Assembly (NCBI GenBank): GCA_026826555.1
Contig: JAKSZT010053764.1
Location: 18,671,533 to 18,735,532, forward strand
Direction of reading: 5' to 3'
Source of the DNA: Tolypeutes matacus
Taxonomy: Eukaryota; Chordata; Mammalia; Cingulata; Chlamyphoridae
Length of the DNA stretch: 64,000 bases
The notes beneath the pieces were generated by a model, which was given only the letters and a program-made list of their open reading frames with translations, did not search any database and was not told the origin of the DNA. This document shows, one piece after another, positions 34,976-46,189 of this stretch (its first letter is position 1; every line of letters starts with the position of its first letter). The translations under genes and the position numbers were made by a program.

Positions 34976-36700
34976 TCAGATCAGTGAGGTCATATACTGT
35001 TCATCCTTCAGTGTCTGGCTTGCTTCACTCAACATAAGGTCTTCAAGATTCATCCACGTTATTCCATGTGTTAGCACTTTGTTCCTTCTTACAGCTGAGT
35101 AATATTCCATTGTATGTATGTACCACATTTTGCTTATCCATTCGTCTGTTGATGGGCACCGGGGCTGATTCCAACTTTTGGCAATGGTGAACAACGCCGC
35201 TATGAACATTGGTGTGCATATATCTGTTTGTATTTTTGTTTTCAGTTCTTCTGGGTATACCAGCAGTGGAATTGCTGGATCATACGGAAGATCTATTGCT
35301 AGTTTTCTGAGGAACCGCCAAACTGTCCTCCACAGTGGCTGGACCATGCCGCAGTCCCACCAGCAGTGGATGAGGGTTCCTATTCCTCCACATCCTCTCC
35401 AACATTTAGTGTCTCCTGTTTTTTTAATAGCTGCCATTCTGATGGGTGTAAGATGGTATCTCATTGTAGTTTTGATTTGCATTTCCCTGATAGCAAGCAA
35501 TGTTGAGCATTTTTTCATGTGCTTTTTAGCCATTTGTATTTCTTCCTTGGAGAAGTGTCTTTTCAGGTCACTTGCCCATTTTTTAAATGGGTTGTTTGTC
35601 CTTTTATTTTCGAGGTGTATGATTTCTTTATATATGCAGGATATTAGGCTCCTATCAGATATATGGTTGCCGAATATTTTTTCCCATTGGGTAGGCTGCC
35701 TTTTTATTTTCTTAATAACATCCTTAGAGGTGCAGAAGTTTTTAATTTTGAGGAGATCCCATTTATCAATTTTTTCTCTTGCTGTTCGTGCTTTGGCTGT
35801 GAAGTTCATGAAACCATTTCCTATTACAAGGTCCTGTAGATGCTTCCCTACATTATCTTCCAAGGTTTTTATGGTTTTGGCTCTTATATTTAGATCTTTG
35901 ATCCATCTTGAGTTGATTTTTGTATAAGGTGTGAGATGGTATTCTTCTCTCATTCTTTTGGATATGGATATCCAGTTCTCCAAGCACCACTTGTTAAAGA
36001 GGCCACTCTCTCCCAACTGAGTGGGCTTCATGGCCTTGTCAAATATCAGATGACTGTATATGCGAGGATCTATATCAGAACTCTCAATCCGGTTCCATTG
36101 GTCAGTAGGTCTATCCTTGTGCCAATACCACGCAGTTTTGATCACTGTAGCAGTATGTTTTAAAGTCAGGTAATGTGATACCTCCAACTTCATTTTTCTT
36201 TTTCAATATATCTTTGGCAATTCGGGGCCTCTTGCCTCTCCAAATATATTTTGTGGTTAGTTTTTCCAGTTCCTTAAAAAATATAGTGTTGACTTTTATT
36301 GGGATTGCATTAAATCTGTAGATTAGTTTGGGTAGGATAGACATCTTGATGATGTTTAGTCTTCCCATCCATGAACAGGGAATATTTTTCCATTTATTTA
36401 AGTCTTCTTTGATTTCCTTTAACAGTGTTGTGTAGTTTTCTGTATATAAGTCCTTTACATCTTTAGTTAAATTTATTCCTAGGTATTTGATTCTTTTGTT
36501 TACTATTGTAAATGGTATTTTTTTCCTGATTTCCTCCTCAGTTTGCTGGTTATTGGTGTACAGAAATGCTACTGATTTTTGAGCGTTGATCTTATAGCCT
36601 GCAACATTACTGAACTCCTTTATAAGTTCTAGAAGCCTTGTTGTCGATTTCTCAGGGCTTTGTATGTATAGGATCATGTCATCTGCAAATAATGAAATTT
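34976..36700 (-). pseudogene. L1 ORF2 C-terminal part (reverse transcriptase end and C-terminal domain)
   Basis: The complement encodes the end of L1 ORF2, the endonuclease/reverse-transcriptase protein used for target-primed insertion. The catalytic FADD motif is encoded at 36678-36689, followed by [20 protein letters not shown] and [16 protein letters not shown]. After LPDFKTYC the frame shifts once (between 36111 and 36193) and resumes with [12 protein letters not shown]. The C-terminal cysteine cluster [18 protein letters not shown] is intact and the stop lies at 34976-34978. The endonuclease domain is not visible because of the gap. The single frameshift makes this copy inactive as assembled; it could be a sequencing or assembly error. 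Confidence 0.85.
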
Positions 36701-36791
36701 TTACTTCTTCTTTTCCAATCTGGATGCCTTTTATGTCCTTTTCTTGTCTCAGTGCTCGTGCAAGTACTTCTAAGACAATGTTAAATAGGAG

Positions 36792-37191
36792 NNNNNNNNN
36801 NNNNNNNNNNNNNNNNNNNNNNNNNNNNNNNNNNNNNNNNNNNNNNNNNNNNNNNNNNNNNNNNNNNNNNNNNNNNNNNNNNNNNNNNNNNNNNNNNNNN
36901 NNNNNNNNNNNNNNNNNNNNNNNNNNNNNNNNNNNNNNNNNNNNNNNNNNNNNNNNNNNNNNNNNNNNNNNNNNNNNNNNNNNNNNNNNNNNNNNNNNNN
37001 NNNNNNNNNNNNNNNNNNNNNNNNNNNNNNNNNNNNNNNNNNNNNNNNNNNNNNNNNNNNNNNNNNNNNNNNNNNNNNNNNNNNNNNNNNNNNNNNNNNN
37101 NNNNNNNNNNNNNNNNNNNNNNNNNNNNNNNNNNNNNNNNNNNNNNNNNNNNNNNNNNNNNNNNNNNNNNNNNNNNNNNNNNNNNNNNNNN
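36792..37191. other. Assembly gap (400 N)
   Basis: A run of exactly 400 N inside the L1. Sequence to its left is mid-ORF2 and to its right is 5' UTR, so several kilobases of a normal L1 should be here. The round length suggests an estimate or placeholder. Confidence 0.98.
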
Positions 37192-37978
37192 CCCCTTACG
37201 GAAGGGACCCTAGCTGGGCCCGTGGAAATTAATCAAGCACGTCCCATTTTCCGGACTCCCCAGGTTAGCTGAAGCTCTGATGTTAGTCAGTGAGGAGTGC
37301 TAAAGACGGCGGATCCCACCCCTTCTGACGCAGAGCTCCAGCGTCACCAGGCTGCTCAGAAAATCAGTTTGAGTGCAGATTCGCGTCTGCTCTCAGCCTG
37401 ATGCTGCTTCAGGTCGGCTTATTTGCTCCCCAAAGCTATGGGGTGGTGCAGGCAGCCAGATCAATGTGTAAAAATATAAAATACCCTTCCCTGTCTTCCA
37501 ACCGAACCCTCCCTTTTTTGGGAAGTGTCCCTTCCTCCTGGCTCTGCAGCGGCCGGGTCTTATCCCTGGGTGGCTTGGGAAATTAGCTCCGTTCCCCGAA
37601 CAAAATCCCCCCTCCGGTTCACTGGGTGCTGATTAGCTCGTTTGCTCTGTTCACACAAGGTCCAAGGGGTGCCAGGCAGCCAGATCCCCAGAAAGTAAAA
37701 CTTTTTCGCCCGGCCCGCGGCTCCAAATGGCCGTTTTATTTTTTTTTCCCCCTAACCGTGGGGCTCAGCCGCCTGTGCCAACCTCCACCGGCAGCCTCAA
37801 AACTCACGAATCTCCACCGTTCGGTCCACACCGCCGATCCCCGCCGATAGATGTCCCAAGCTTCTCACTCCACGCGTGCACAGCACAGACCCCCGGGCAG
37901 GACCCCGTCCACAATCCGCCTTGCTCTGGGAGCTTGCATTGTGCGCCCTCCTACACTAACGCCATCTTGCCTTCAGAT
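37192..37978 (-). promoter_or_regulatory. L1 5' UTR / promoter with YY1-like site
   Basis: GC-rich and CpG-containing, unlike its surroundings. Read on the complement it starts CTGAAGGCAAGATGGCGTT at the insertion boundary. CAAGATGGC (33-strand position 37961-37969 as gccatcttg on +) matches the YY1 core that many mammalian L1s carry near their first base. Two similar blocks with GGCAGCCAGATC lie about 220 bp apart (near 37450 and 37672), hinting at internal duplication. Confidence 0.75.
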
Positions 37979-37999
37979 CCCATGGTTATTTTTAACTCG

Positions 38000-39270
38000 A
38001 TATATTCAGGTCATCTTTATTCATTGAACAGTTAATTATAGAAATTGTTGATTATTCCTTCCTTTGTCCATCCCTTTCTCAGTTAACATTTTGGCTGCTT
38101 CGCTGTTTATTAAAATTCAAAAGTGGTGAAAAAACTTGTTCATTTTCATTGGAAGCATTTCTGAGAATTTGTTTTGGAAAAGACATAATTTGAAATTGAG
38201 ACAAATAAATTTCCCATACTGTTTATTTACTCATCTCCTTCCTTTCCCCCTAAGGGTTTAGATAGGGTGGACAGTAAATATGTCAGTTTATAGATTTCTC
38301 AGATATGGATAGAAAAATAAAAGTTACTGGAAATGTTAGTGAAATGTTAGTTTTCCCATCCCATTTAGAAATGTGAAACTGAATAGTTACTGCAGTAAGG
38401 TTATGGCAACTAAAACAGAAAATAAAACTTATAATAGATAACAATTTGATGAATATTTAAACATCAATTAATATTTAAGAAATATCAAATAATATTTGAA
38501 CAAATTTGAAACACAGTTAATTATTTTAGGAAAGAACTTAGAGGAGGCTCACTTAAAATTTTTAACTTTGGTCTTTAATGAGTCAAGGGCATTAAAAGTG
38601 ATCAAATAAGTTCACTTTGCAATAAATAATTTTGGGTGACTTTTAAATATATATATACTTGTCTATATTTAGAAGATTCTATAGATGTTACAAACGTTCA
38701 GTGGACATTTATTTTGCTAGTTGCAGGGCATTAATTATTCAATAATTTTAAATATTTACAATGTATTTACATTATGCTGGGCTCTTTGGGAATATATAAC
38801 AAATATAAAAAATGTTACTGCTTTATGTATGCACTTGGGCCAGGGTTAGGGAAGGGCTGGATTCTTCCATTCTCATTTTCTATCCTATAACTAGGATTGA
38901 AATTCATGATAGACACGTTCTGTGGACACAGCTTCTCTTCCTGGACTTTAATTTGGCATCTAAGAGGGCATTTTTGTAGCTTCCAAGTACAGCTACTTGG
39001 CTAGAGCCCCACTGTTAAAAAATCAAATGACAAACCTTAAACTAAAATCTAAATAATTAAAAGACTATCAACAATTGTAATTGCTCTTTGGTGAAATGAA
39101 ACATATACATGTAAAGTATTTATATTTCCTTTTCTTCTTCATCCTTTTTCTGTCCTCTTTCCACTTCTTACTTCCTCCACTCTTATTGTACCTTTCAAAG
39201 GAAGACCTTCTCAAACTTCAAGCAGTATGGGCAATTCCATTTCTCAGCATCATTTAACTATTTCAGGGGC
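38000..39270. other. Unremarkable intron sequence
   Basis: AT-rich, no gene or clear repeat recognised. Confidence 0.5.
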
Positions 39271-39289
39271 CTCTTTAGAACTGTTTCTT

Positions 39290-39687
39290 TTTTATTTTTT
39301 TTAAGATTTATTTATTTTATTTATTTCTCCCCCATCCCCTCAATGTCTGTTCTCTTTGTCCATTCTCTGTGTGTTCTTCTGTGTTTGCTTGTCTTCTCTT
39401 TCAGTGGCACCGGGAACCAATCCTGGGACCTTCGAGAGAGGGAGAGAGGCGCTCAATCTCTTGCACCACCTCAGCTCCCTGATCCACTGTGCCTCTTATT
39501 GTCTCTCCTCTGTGTCTCTTTTTGTTGTGTCATCTTGCTGTGCCAGCTCTCCATGCGAGCCAGCACTCTGCGTGGGCCGGATCTCCACACAGGCCATCTT
39601 GCCTTCACCAGGAGGCCTCAGGAATTGAACCCTGGACCTCCTATATGGTAGACAGGAGCCCAATTGTTGGAGCCACATCTGCTTCCC
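39290..39687 (-). mobile_element. Dimeric DAS-type SINE, antisense
   Basis: About 398 bp, flanked by a perfect 14-bp duplication tagaactgtttctt at 39276-39289 and 39688-39701. On the complement: head unit GGAAGCAGATGTGGCTCCAA with GGGTTCAATTCCTG, the GGTGAAGGCAAGATGGCC connector, then a second tRNA-like unit (GAGGTGGTGCAAGAGATTGA, GGATTGGTTCCCGG) and an A-rich tail. The frames of up to 131 codons here are repeat-derived. Confidence 0.9.
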
Positions 39688-39709
39688 TAGAACTGTTTCT
39701 TAAAGGTTG

Positions 39710-40850
39710 TTATAAAAACAATGCATACTGGATATTAATAAAAATTGTATTGTCTCAAAAATATGCTTTAATGCAGCCTTTTTACTATTTGGTTTGGTCT
39801 TCTGTTCACTTTATGAATTATTTAACTTGGGAATATAAAAAATTATGTCCTGTTTTTACATTGTACTTTAAAGTCCTCATGTGATAAAGGGACATATTTA
39901 TATATTTCTTTCCTAGAAGAGTTAGGCAGTATCTGTTGAGACTTTGTGTCCAAGATTCTTGATACTAAGTTTTATTTATACTTCAATTGTATAATCTCAT
40001 GTTATGAAAGGAGATTGATAAAAACTTATTTGTAGTTAAAACCAAGAGGGATATAAAGGTGAAATTTGTACATAAGTAGAAAGCAAAACTCTTATTTTGA
40101 AGTATCTAATAATCTCACTAATTCATGATGTATTATAATTATCAAATTTGCATACACCATACTTTATACTTACTTGCTTTGGATAATTTGATAAAAAGTA
40201 TTTGCTATACTTATTAGGATATATTAGATATCATCATTTTTATTTTACACACAAGGAATTGATACTTAAAGAAATAAATTGATTAGTCCAGCATATGAAT
40301 AACTAGTAAGTATCAGTACAAGAACTTAGAATCAGTTCTCCTAATTCCAAATTCACTGAAATTCCATTTCACCATATTGGCCGCCCTGAAGGAAACCAAT
40401 TGTAAACAGTAGCTAGTATTAAACCATACGTTACCACTTGTATAAATGAGTCCTAAAGAGAACATAAAGAAATAGACTCATATGAGATAAAATAAGTTAC
40501 AGAAGGCTTTTTAGAGGAACTAAATCTTTAATTGGGTCTAGGAAAAAAGTTCATTTGTATTGGTTGATGAGAGAATTTGTGTGGAAAAACATGAGCAAGG
40601 ACAAGTTACTTAGAATGTGCAAAATTTGAATGGGTGATATAAAGTGGTAGGGAGGATGTATTTAATAAGAGGATTTTGTGCCCTGGTCTGAGTTATTTGT
40701 TTTTGTCTAAAATATGGTAGGGACAAACTTAAGAATTTAAATAGAGGAATTCTGTGAAAAAAGAGCAAGTATTTTAAAATGCTAAAACTCAGTCTTTCAT
40801 CATTAAATATGAAGTTTTAGGTTTGTTTCTGTGGGTTTTTTTCATACTCA
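39710..40850. other. Unremarkable intron sequence
   Basis: AT-rich; nothing recognised. Confidence 0.5.
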
Positions 40851-40988
40851 CTCTGTCAGATTTAGGAAATATCCTCTATCCTTAGCTTACTGAGAATTTT
40901 TGTCTTGAATGGATGTTGAATTTTATCAAATACTTTTTCAGCATCTGTTGAGATGATCATATTTTTTTTCCTTTATTCTGTAAAATAT

Positions 40989-41857
40989 TGTGGTGGTTTG
41001 AAGCCCTAGGTACCCCAGAAAAGCATTTTAAATTTAATCCATTCCTATGGGTGTGAACCCATTGTAAGCAAGAACTTTAATGAGGTTACTTCTGTTAAGA
41101 AGGTGTGGCCCATGTCAATCAGGATAGATCTTAATCCTATTACTGATGTCCTTTGTAAGGGGAGTGAAATTCAGACAGAGAGAAAGCCACAGGAAGCAAG
41201 AATCTGGACATTAGTGGAATCTGGAAGAGAAGGGAAGGGCCAGGAAAGGCTGCCATGTGCCTTGCCTTGAGGAGCCAATGATTGCTGGCAGCCAGCCCCA
41301 GAAGGCCAGACTTCAGCAAGAAAGCATTACCTTATAAGATATATAATCATAAATATGTATGCATCTAATAAATAAACTATAACAGAAACATGAAGTAAAA
41401 TGTCTACTATGGAGGAGGTTCTGATTTCTCCATATCCTTTCCAACATTGGGTATTTTCAGTCTTAAATTTTACCCATTATGATGGGTATATATTTGTATC
41501 TCCAGAAAATTTTAATTTGCATTTCCTTGATGACTAATGATGTTGAATAATTTCTATGTACATATGGTCTATTCATATATACTTGTTTTTAAGTGTCCAA
41601 GTTTTTTGCCATTTTATTGGATGTGGGTCTTTACTATTGGGTTGTGAAAGGGGTTTGTTCTTTTTACTAAATGCTGGATACCAGTTCTTTGGCAAATAAA
41701 TCCTTTGAAAATTAAAAAAAAAAATAAAAAGAAAGCATTGTCTTGATGTTTTGATTTGGACTTTCTTTTAGCCTCAAAACTGTAATCAAATAAATTCCCA
41801 TTTTTTAACCCAACCCATTTCATGGTATAGGCTTGAGCAGTCTAGGAAATTAAAACA
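40989..41857 (+). mobile_element. MaLR/ERVL-type solo LTR, sense, inserted in L1
   Basis: It starts TGTGGTGGTTTGAAGCC, continues CATTCCTATGGGTGTGAACC and TTAATCCTATTACTGATG, and ends AGGAAATTAAAACA. The 5-bp flanks are aatat (40984-40988) and aatac (41858-41862), a duplication with one mismatch, and removing the LTR rejoins the L1 sequence. Net length is about 458 bp once the internal 411-bp insertion is discounted. No internal retroviral genes are present. Confidence 0.82.
41329..41728 (+). mobile_element. Poly(A)-tailed L1-derived insertion inside the LTR
   Basis: Flanked by the 11-bp duplication aagaaagcatt at 41318-41328 and 41729-41739, with an A-rich tail just before the right copy, so it was retroposed. 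The body begins with a short L1 ORF2 endonuclease-like piece in sense (AAATATGTATGCATCTAATA) and then changes to reversed ORF2 3' sequence (CATATCCTTTCCAACATTGG, AATTTGCATTTCCTTGATGA). Confidence 0.7.
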
Positions 41858-44800
41858 AATACGGAGGATTACATTGATGAGTTTTCTCATGTTAAACTGA
41901 CATTGCATTCCTGAGCAAAACCCCACCTGATTGTGATGTGTTATCCTTTAAATATATTATTGGATTTGATTTACTTATACTTGGTTAAGGATTTTTACAT
42001 TTATGTCTGTAGCTTTTTTTTTTTTCTTTCTGGTTTTAGTATCATGTTAATGCTAGACTTGTAAAAATAGTTGAGAGATGATTGCTTTTTCTTTATTTTA
42101 TAAAATATTTGTGTTAGATTTGAATTTTTGTGCGTGTAATATTTGATAGAACTCAGCAGCAGGCCTGGAGTTTCCTTTGTGAGAAGGGTTGTAATTATAA
42201 ATTAAATTTGCATATATATATGTATATATACTATATATTTATATCTGTATATACACACAAAATATATGTGTTCTTTTTTGTTACAAATTTTGGTAGTGTG
42301 TTTTAAGGACTGTCTTCATTTCATCTATATAGTATCTTTTGATGTTAAGTTGTCTGTATTTTTATCATAATTTTCATATCTCAGGCTATATAGCGATTTT
42401 CCTCTTTTGTACTTTGTATTCATAATTTGTGACATATTTTTTCATGCTAAGCCTAGTTTAAAGTTTTTCACTTGTATTGATTTTTTTCTATTTTTCAGAT
42501 TTCTATTTCATTGATTTTTGCTTTTTATTAATTTTCTTCTATTTAAGTTTAATTTGTCTTCCTTTTCTAAGACTTCTCAAAGTGGAAACTTAGAGTGTTG
42601 TGTTGGGAGGGGGGATCTTTTTTCCTAATACAAGCATTTCATGCTGTAAGGGTCCCTCTATTCACTCACACTTTAGCTGCATTCCAAAAATTTCTATTAT
42701 ATTTTCACTATCATTCAAAATAGTTTTAATTTTCTTTGTGATTGATTCTTTGAACTATGAATTACATAAAACTTTGTTGTTTGCTTATAAATATTTGTGT
42801 GTGTGGGGAGTTCCATATAGGTTTTTATTATTAGTTTCTAATTTAATTCTGATTTGGCAGGTGAACATACTATTATTTTAATCCTTGCAAATTTGTTGGG
42901 ACTTGTTTTTATGGCCCATCACATGAGCTATCATGGTGAATGTTAACGTACATTGCGTTGCATATTCTGCTCTTGTTTCATGGATTGTCATATAAATGTT
43001 ATTTAGGTCATGTTGGTTGATAATATCTATATCCTTAGCACGGTTCTGACTATTTTATCAGTTATGGAGAAAAGCTTGTTGGAATATTCGATTGTACTTG
43101 AATTTGGCAATTCTGTAAGTTTTTGCATCATGAGTTTTCAAGCTGTGCCTTTCAGTGCAAGGATATATAGGATTTTAAATTTTCTTCTTGATGATTTTAT
43201 TAATGAAATATCCCTCTTTATCTCTGATAATTTCCCTTATCCTGATAGTATTCTTATAGCAACTCCATCTTTTAAAAAAATTTTTATTGAAGTATATCAT
43301 TCATGCATGAACATACATAAACAATAAGTGTATAGTAAAAGTTGTGAACTTACAAAACAAACAAGTATAATATCATACAGGGGTGCCATACATCAACCCC
43401 CCTCTAACACCTTGCACTGTTGTGAGACAGTTATTAAAATTATGAAAGAATATAGTCAAAATCTTACTACTAACTATAGTCCATATCTTACATTTGGTGT
43501 ATTTCCCCCCCATCCCACCCTATATTTTAAAATTATATTTTTATTTCAGAAGTTGTGAGCTTCCAAAATCATCATGTACATGTGTAGAATTCCCACACAA
43601 CACATCTTCACTTAACACACCACACCATAATGGAACATTTTTTACAGATTATGAGATAACTTCATTAGACTACCACAAACCATGGACCACAGCACACATT
43701 TGGCATATGCCCTCCATATCCTCCCATTATCAACACAGTACATGTTTGGCATTGATGCAAGAATATTAACAGTATTGCTGTTAACCATAGTCCATAGATC
43801 ACACCAATTATATTTTCCCCATGTTCTTCCACATTTCCAACTACCCTGCAGTAGTGACATACATCTGTGCTAGTCCACAGAAGGACACTCCTGCCTCTGC
43901 ACCATCAACCACAATTCCCATCCACCTCTGGATTCACTGTGTTATTCCGTCCCTAGATTATTTATATTTAGTTCATATTAATGAGACCGTGAAGTATTTG
44001 TCCTTTGGTGTCTAGCTTGTCTCCCTTAGCATAATGTCTTCAAGATTTATCCATGTTATCTTTTGTGTCCCATTCCATTTCTTCTTACTGCAGCATAGTA
44101 TTCCATCATATGAATATACCACATTTTGCTCATCCATTCATTGGTTGATGGACACTTCAGTTGTTTCCATCCTTTGGCCATGGTGAACAATGCCACCATG
44201 AACATTGGTGTGCAGAAGTTTGTTGGTATTACAGTTTTCAGTTCTTCTGGATATATTCCTAGTAGAAGAATTGCTGGATCATATGGCAGGTCTATCTTTA
44301 GCTTCCTGAGGCATATTATTATTCAAGCTCTCTGTTTCTTAATTGATCCTCTGCCCAGATGTTCTATCCAATTCTGAGAGTGGTGTATTGAAGTCTCTAA
44401 CTATTATTATAGAGGTATGTATTTCTCCCTTCAGTTTTGCCAGTGTTTGCCTCATGTATCTTGGGGCATCCTGGTTTGGTGCATATACATTTATGATTGT
44501 TCTTTCTTCCTGGTGAATTGCCCCTTTTATTAATATATAATGCCCTTCCTTGTTTCTAATAACAGTTTTGATTTCAAAGTCTATTTCATCTGATATAAGT
44601 ATAGCTTCTCCAGCTTCTTTTTTTTTTTTTTTTTTTTTTTGGTGACTGTATGCGTGGAATATTTTTTTCCAGCCTTTCACTTTCAATCTATTGGTATCCT
44701 TGGGTCTAAGATGAGTCTCTTATAGACAGCATATAGATGGCTCATATTTTCTTATCCATTCCGCCAGTCTGTGTCTTTTGATTGGGGATTTTAATCCATT

Positions 44801-45619
44801 AACATTCAATGTTATTCTTGTAAAGACAGTTCTTATTTCACCCATTTTGACCTTTGGGTTTTATCTGTCATATTTTATTTTCATCACTTTTTTGACACTT
44901 TTAGTTACTTTTACTTATATAATTTTCATTTCTAGACTCTCTTCCAAGCCTCTTCTGTCTTTTCTTTACAGGCTGTAACATTCCCTTTAGTTTTTCCTGC
45001 AAAGCTGGTCTTTTTGTTATAAAGTCTCTGTTTCTGTTTATCTGTGAATATTCTAAACCTGTCCTCATTTTTGAAAGACAATTTTGCCAGATATAAGATT
45101 CTTGGCTGGCAGTTTCTCTCTTGCAATATCTTAAATATATCGTGCCACTGCCTTCTTGTCTCCATGCTTTCTGATGAGAAATTGGCACTTAATCTTATTG
45201 GGTATCCCTTAAATGTTATGCATTGCTTTTCTCTTGATGCCCTCAGAATTCTTTGTCTTGGCATTGGACATTCTAATTAGTATGTGTCTCAGAGTTGGTC
45301 TATTCAGATCTATTCAGATGGGAGTACATTGTGCTTCTTGCACACAGATATCTATGTCCTTCAGTAGGGTTGGGAAATTTTCTACTATTATTTCTTCAAA
45401 TATTCTTTCTGCCCCTTTTCCCTTCTCTTCTCTTTCTAGGACACCCATGACACCTATGTTTGCATGTCTCTTGCTGTCGTTTAGTTCCTGATACCCTGTT
45501 CAATTTTTTCCATTCTTTTCTTCATCTCTTGTTTTGTATGTTCATTTTTGGGGGCCATGTCTTCAAGTTCACCAGTCCTTTCTTCTGCCTTCTCAAATCT
45601 GCTGTTATGATTCCAGTGT

Positions 45620-45816
45620 TTTTTTGTTTGTTTTTTTTTTTTTAAGATTTTTTATTTATTTATTCATTTATCCCCCCCTTGCTGCTTGTGCTCACTGAGT
45701 CAGCTAACCACGCCGTGCGGGTGAGCTTTGCCTTCACCAGGAGGCCCCGGGAACCGAACCTGGGGCCTCCCATACGGTAAACGGGAGCCCTACTGATTGA
45801 GCCACAGCCGCTTCCC
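45620..45816 (-). mobile_element. DAS-type tRNA-derived SINE, antisense, in L1 ORF1
   Basis: The 190-bp subfamily copy interrupts the L1 ORF1 coiled-coil region. The short duplication tccagtgt is at 45612-45619 and 45817-45824. T-rich tail on the left, GAGCCACAGCCGCTTCCC on the right. Confidence 0.88.
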
Positions 45817-46189
45817 TCCAGTGTATTTTTAATTTCATTTATTGCTCCTTTCATTCCCATAAGATCTACTATTTTTCTGTATATGCATTCAAATTCTTCT
45901 TTGTGCTCACCCAGTGTCGTCTTAATATCTTTCATCTCTTTAGCCATCTCATGGAATTTATTAAGGAGATTTGTTTGAAAATCAATGATTAGATGTCTTA
46001 ACTCCTCTATGTTATTTGGAGTCTTATCTTTTTCCTTTATCTGGACCATATTTTCCTGTTTCATTATATAGATTGTAATTTCTTGTTGGCGTCGTGGCAT
46101 CTGACTTATGAGATGTATTTCTCCTGGGTGCAGTTTCTTTCTTTAGTTTAGGGCATTCTTGTCTTTTCTCCTTCATTGGTTCTGTAGTA

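Larger units (their letters stand above)
32153..37978 (-). mobile_element. Young L1, antisense, interrupted by assembly gap
   Basis: A LINE-1 retrotransposon reading right to left, flanked by a perfect 14-bp duplication cccatggttatttt at 32139-32152 and 37979-37992. Its 5' UTR is present to the very start at 37978, so it is not 5' truncated. Then come a 400-N gap, the ORF2 reverse-transcriptase end with the FADD motif (36678-36689) and the ORF2 C-terminus. The 3' UTR is long (32153-34975), with a U4 retropseudogene and G-rich runs, and there is a poly(A)/TTTTTA tail. ORF1 and the first part of ORF2 are missing with the gap. Only one frameshift is seen in the visible ORF2, and the flanking duplication is perfect, so it appears young. 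Confidence 0.88.
40853..43267 (-). mobile_element. Old L1 ORF2 (RT to endonuclease), antisense, split by an LTR
   Basis: AATGGATGTTGAATTTTATC and GCATCTGTTGAGATGATCAT before the LTR, then ACATTGCATTCCTGAGCAAA after it, are consecutive pieces of reversed L1 ORF2. The remainder runs to the endonuclease region (AAATATCCCTCTTTATCTCT) and is cut off by the next L1. No frame is intact. Confidence 0.75.

Noticed and set aside
36664..37272. 202-codon frame on +
   Set aside because: Most of it is translated N from the assembly gap and its left end is reversed L1 ORF2.
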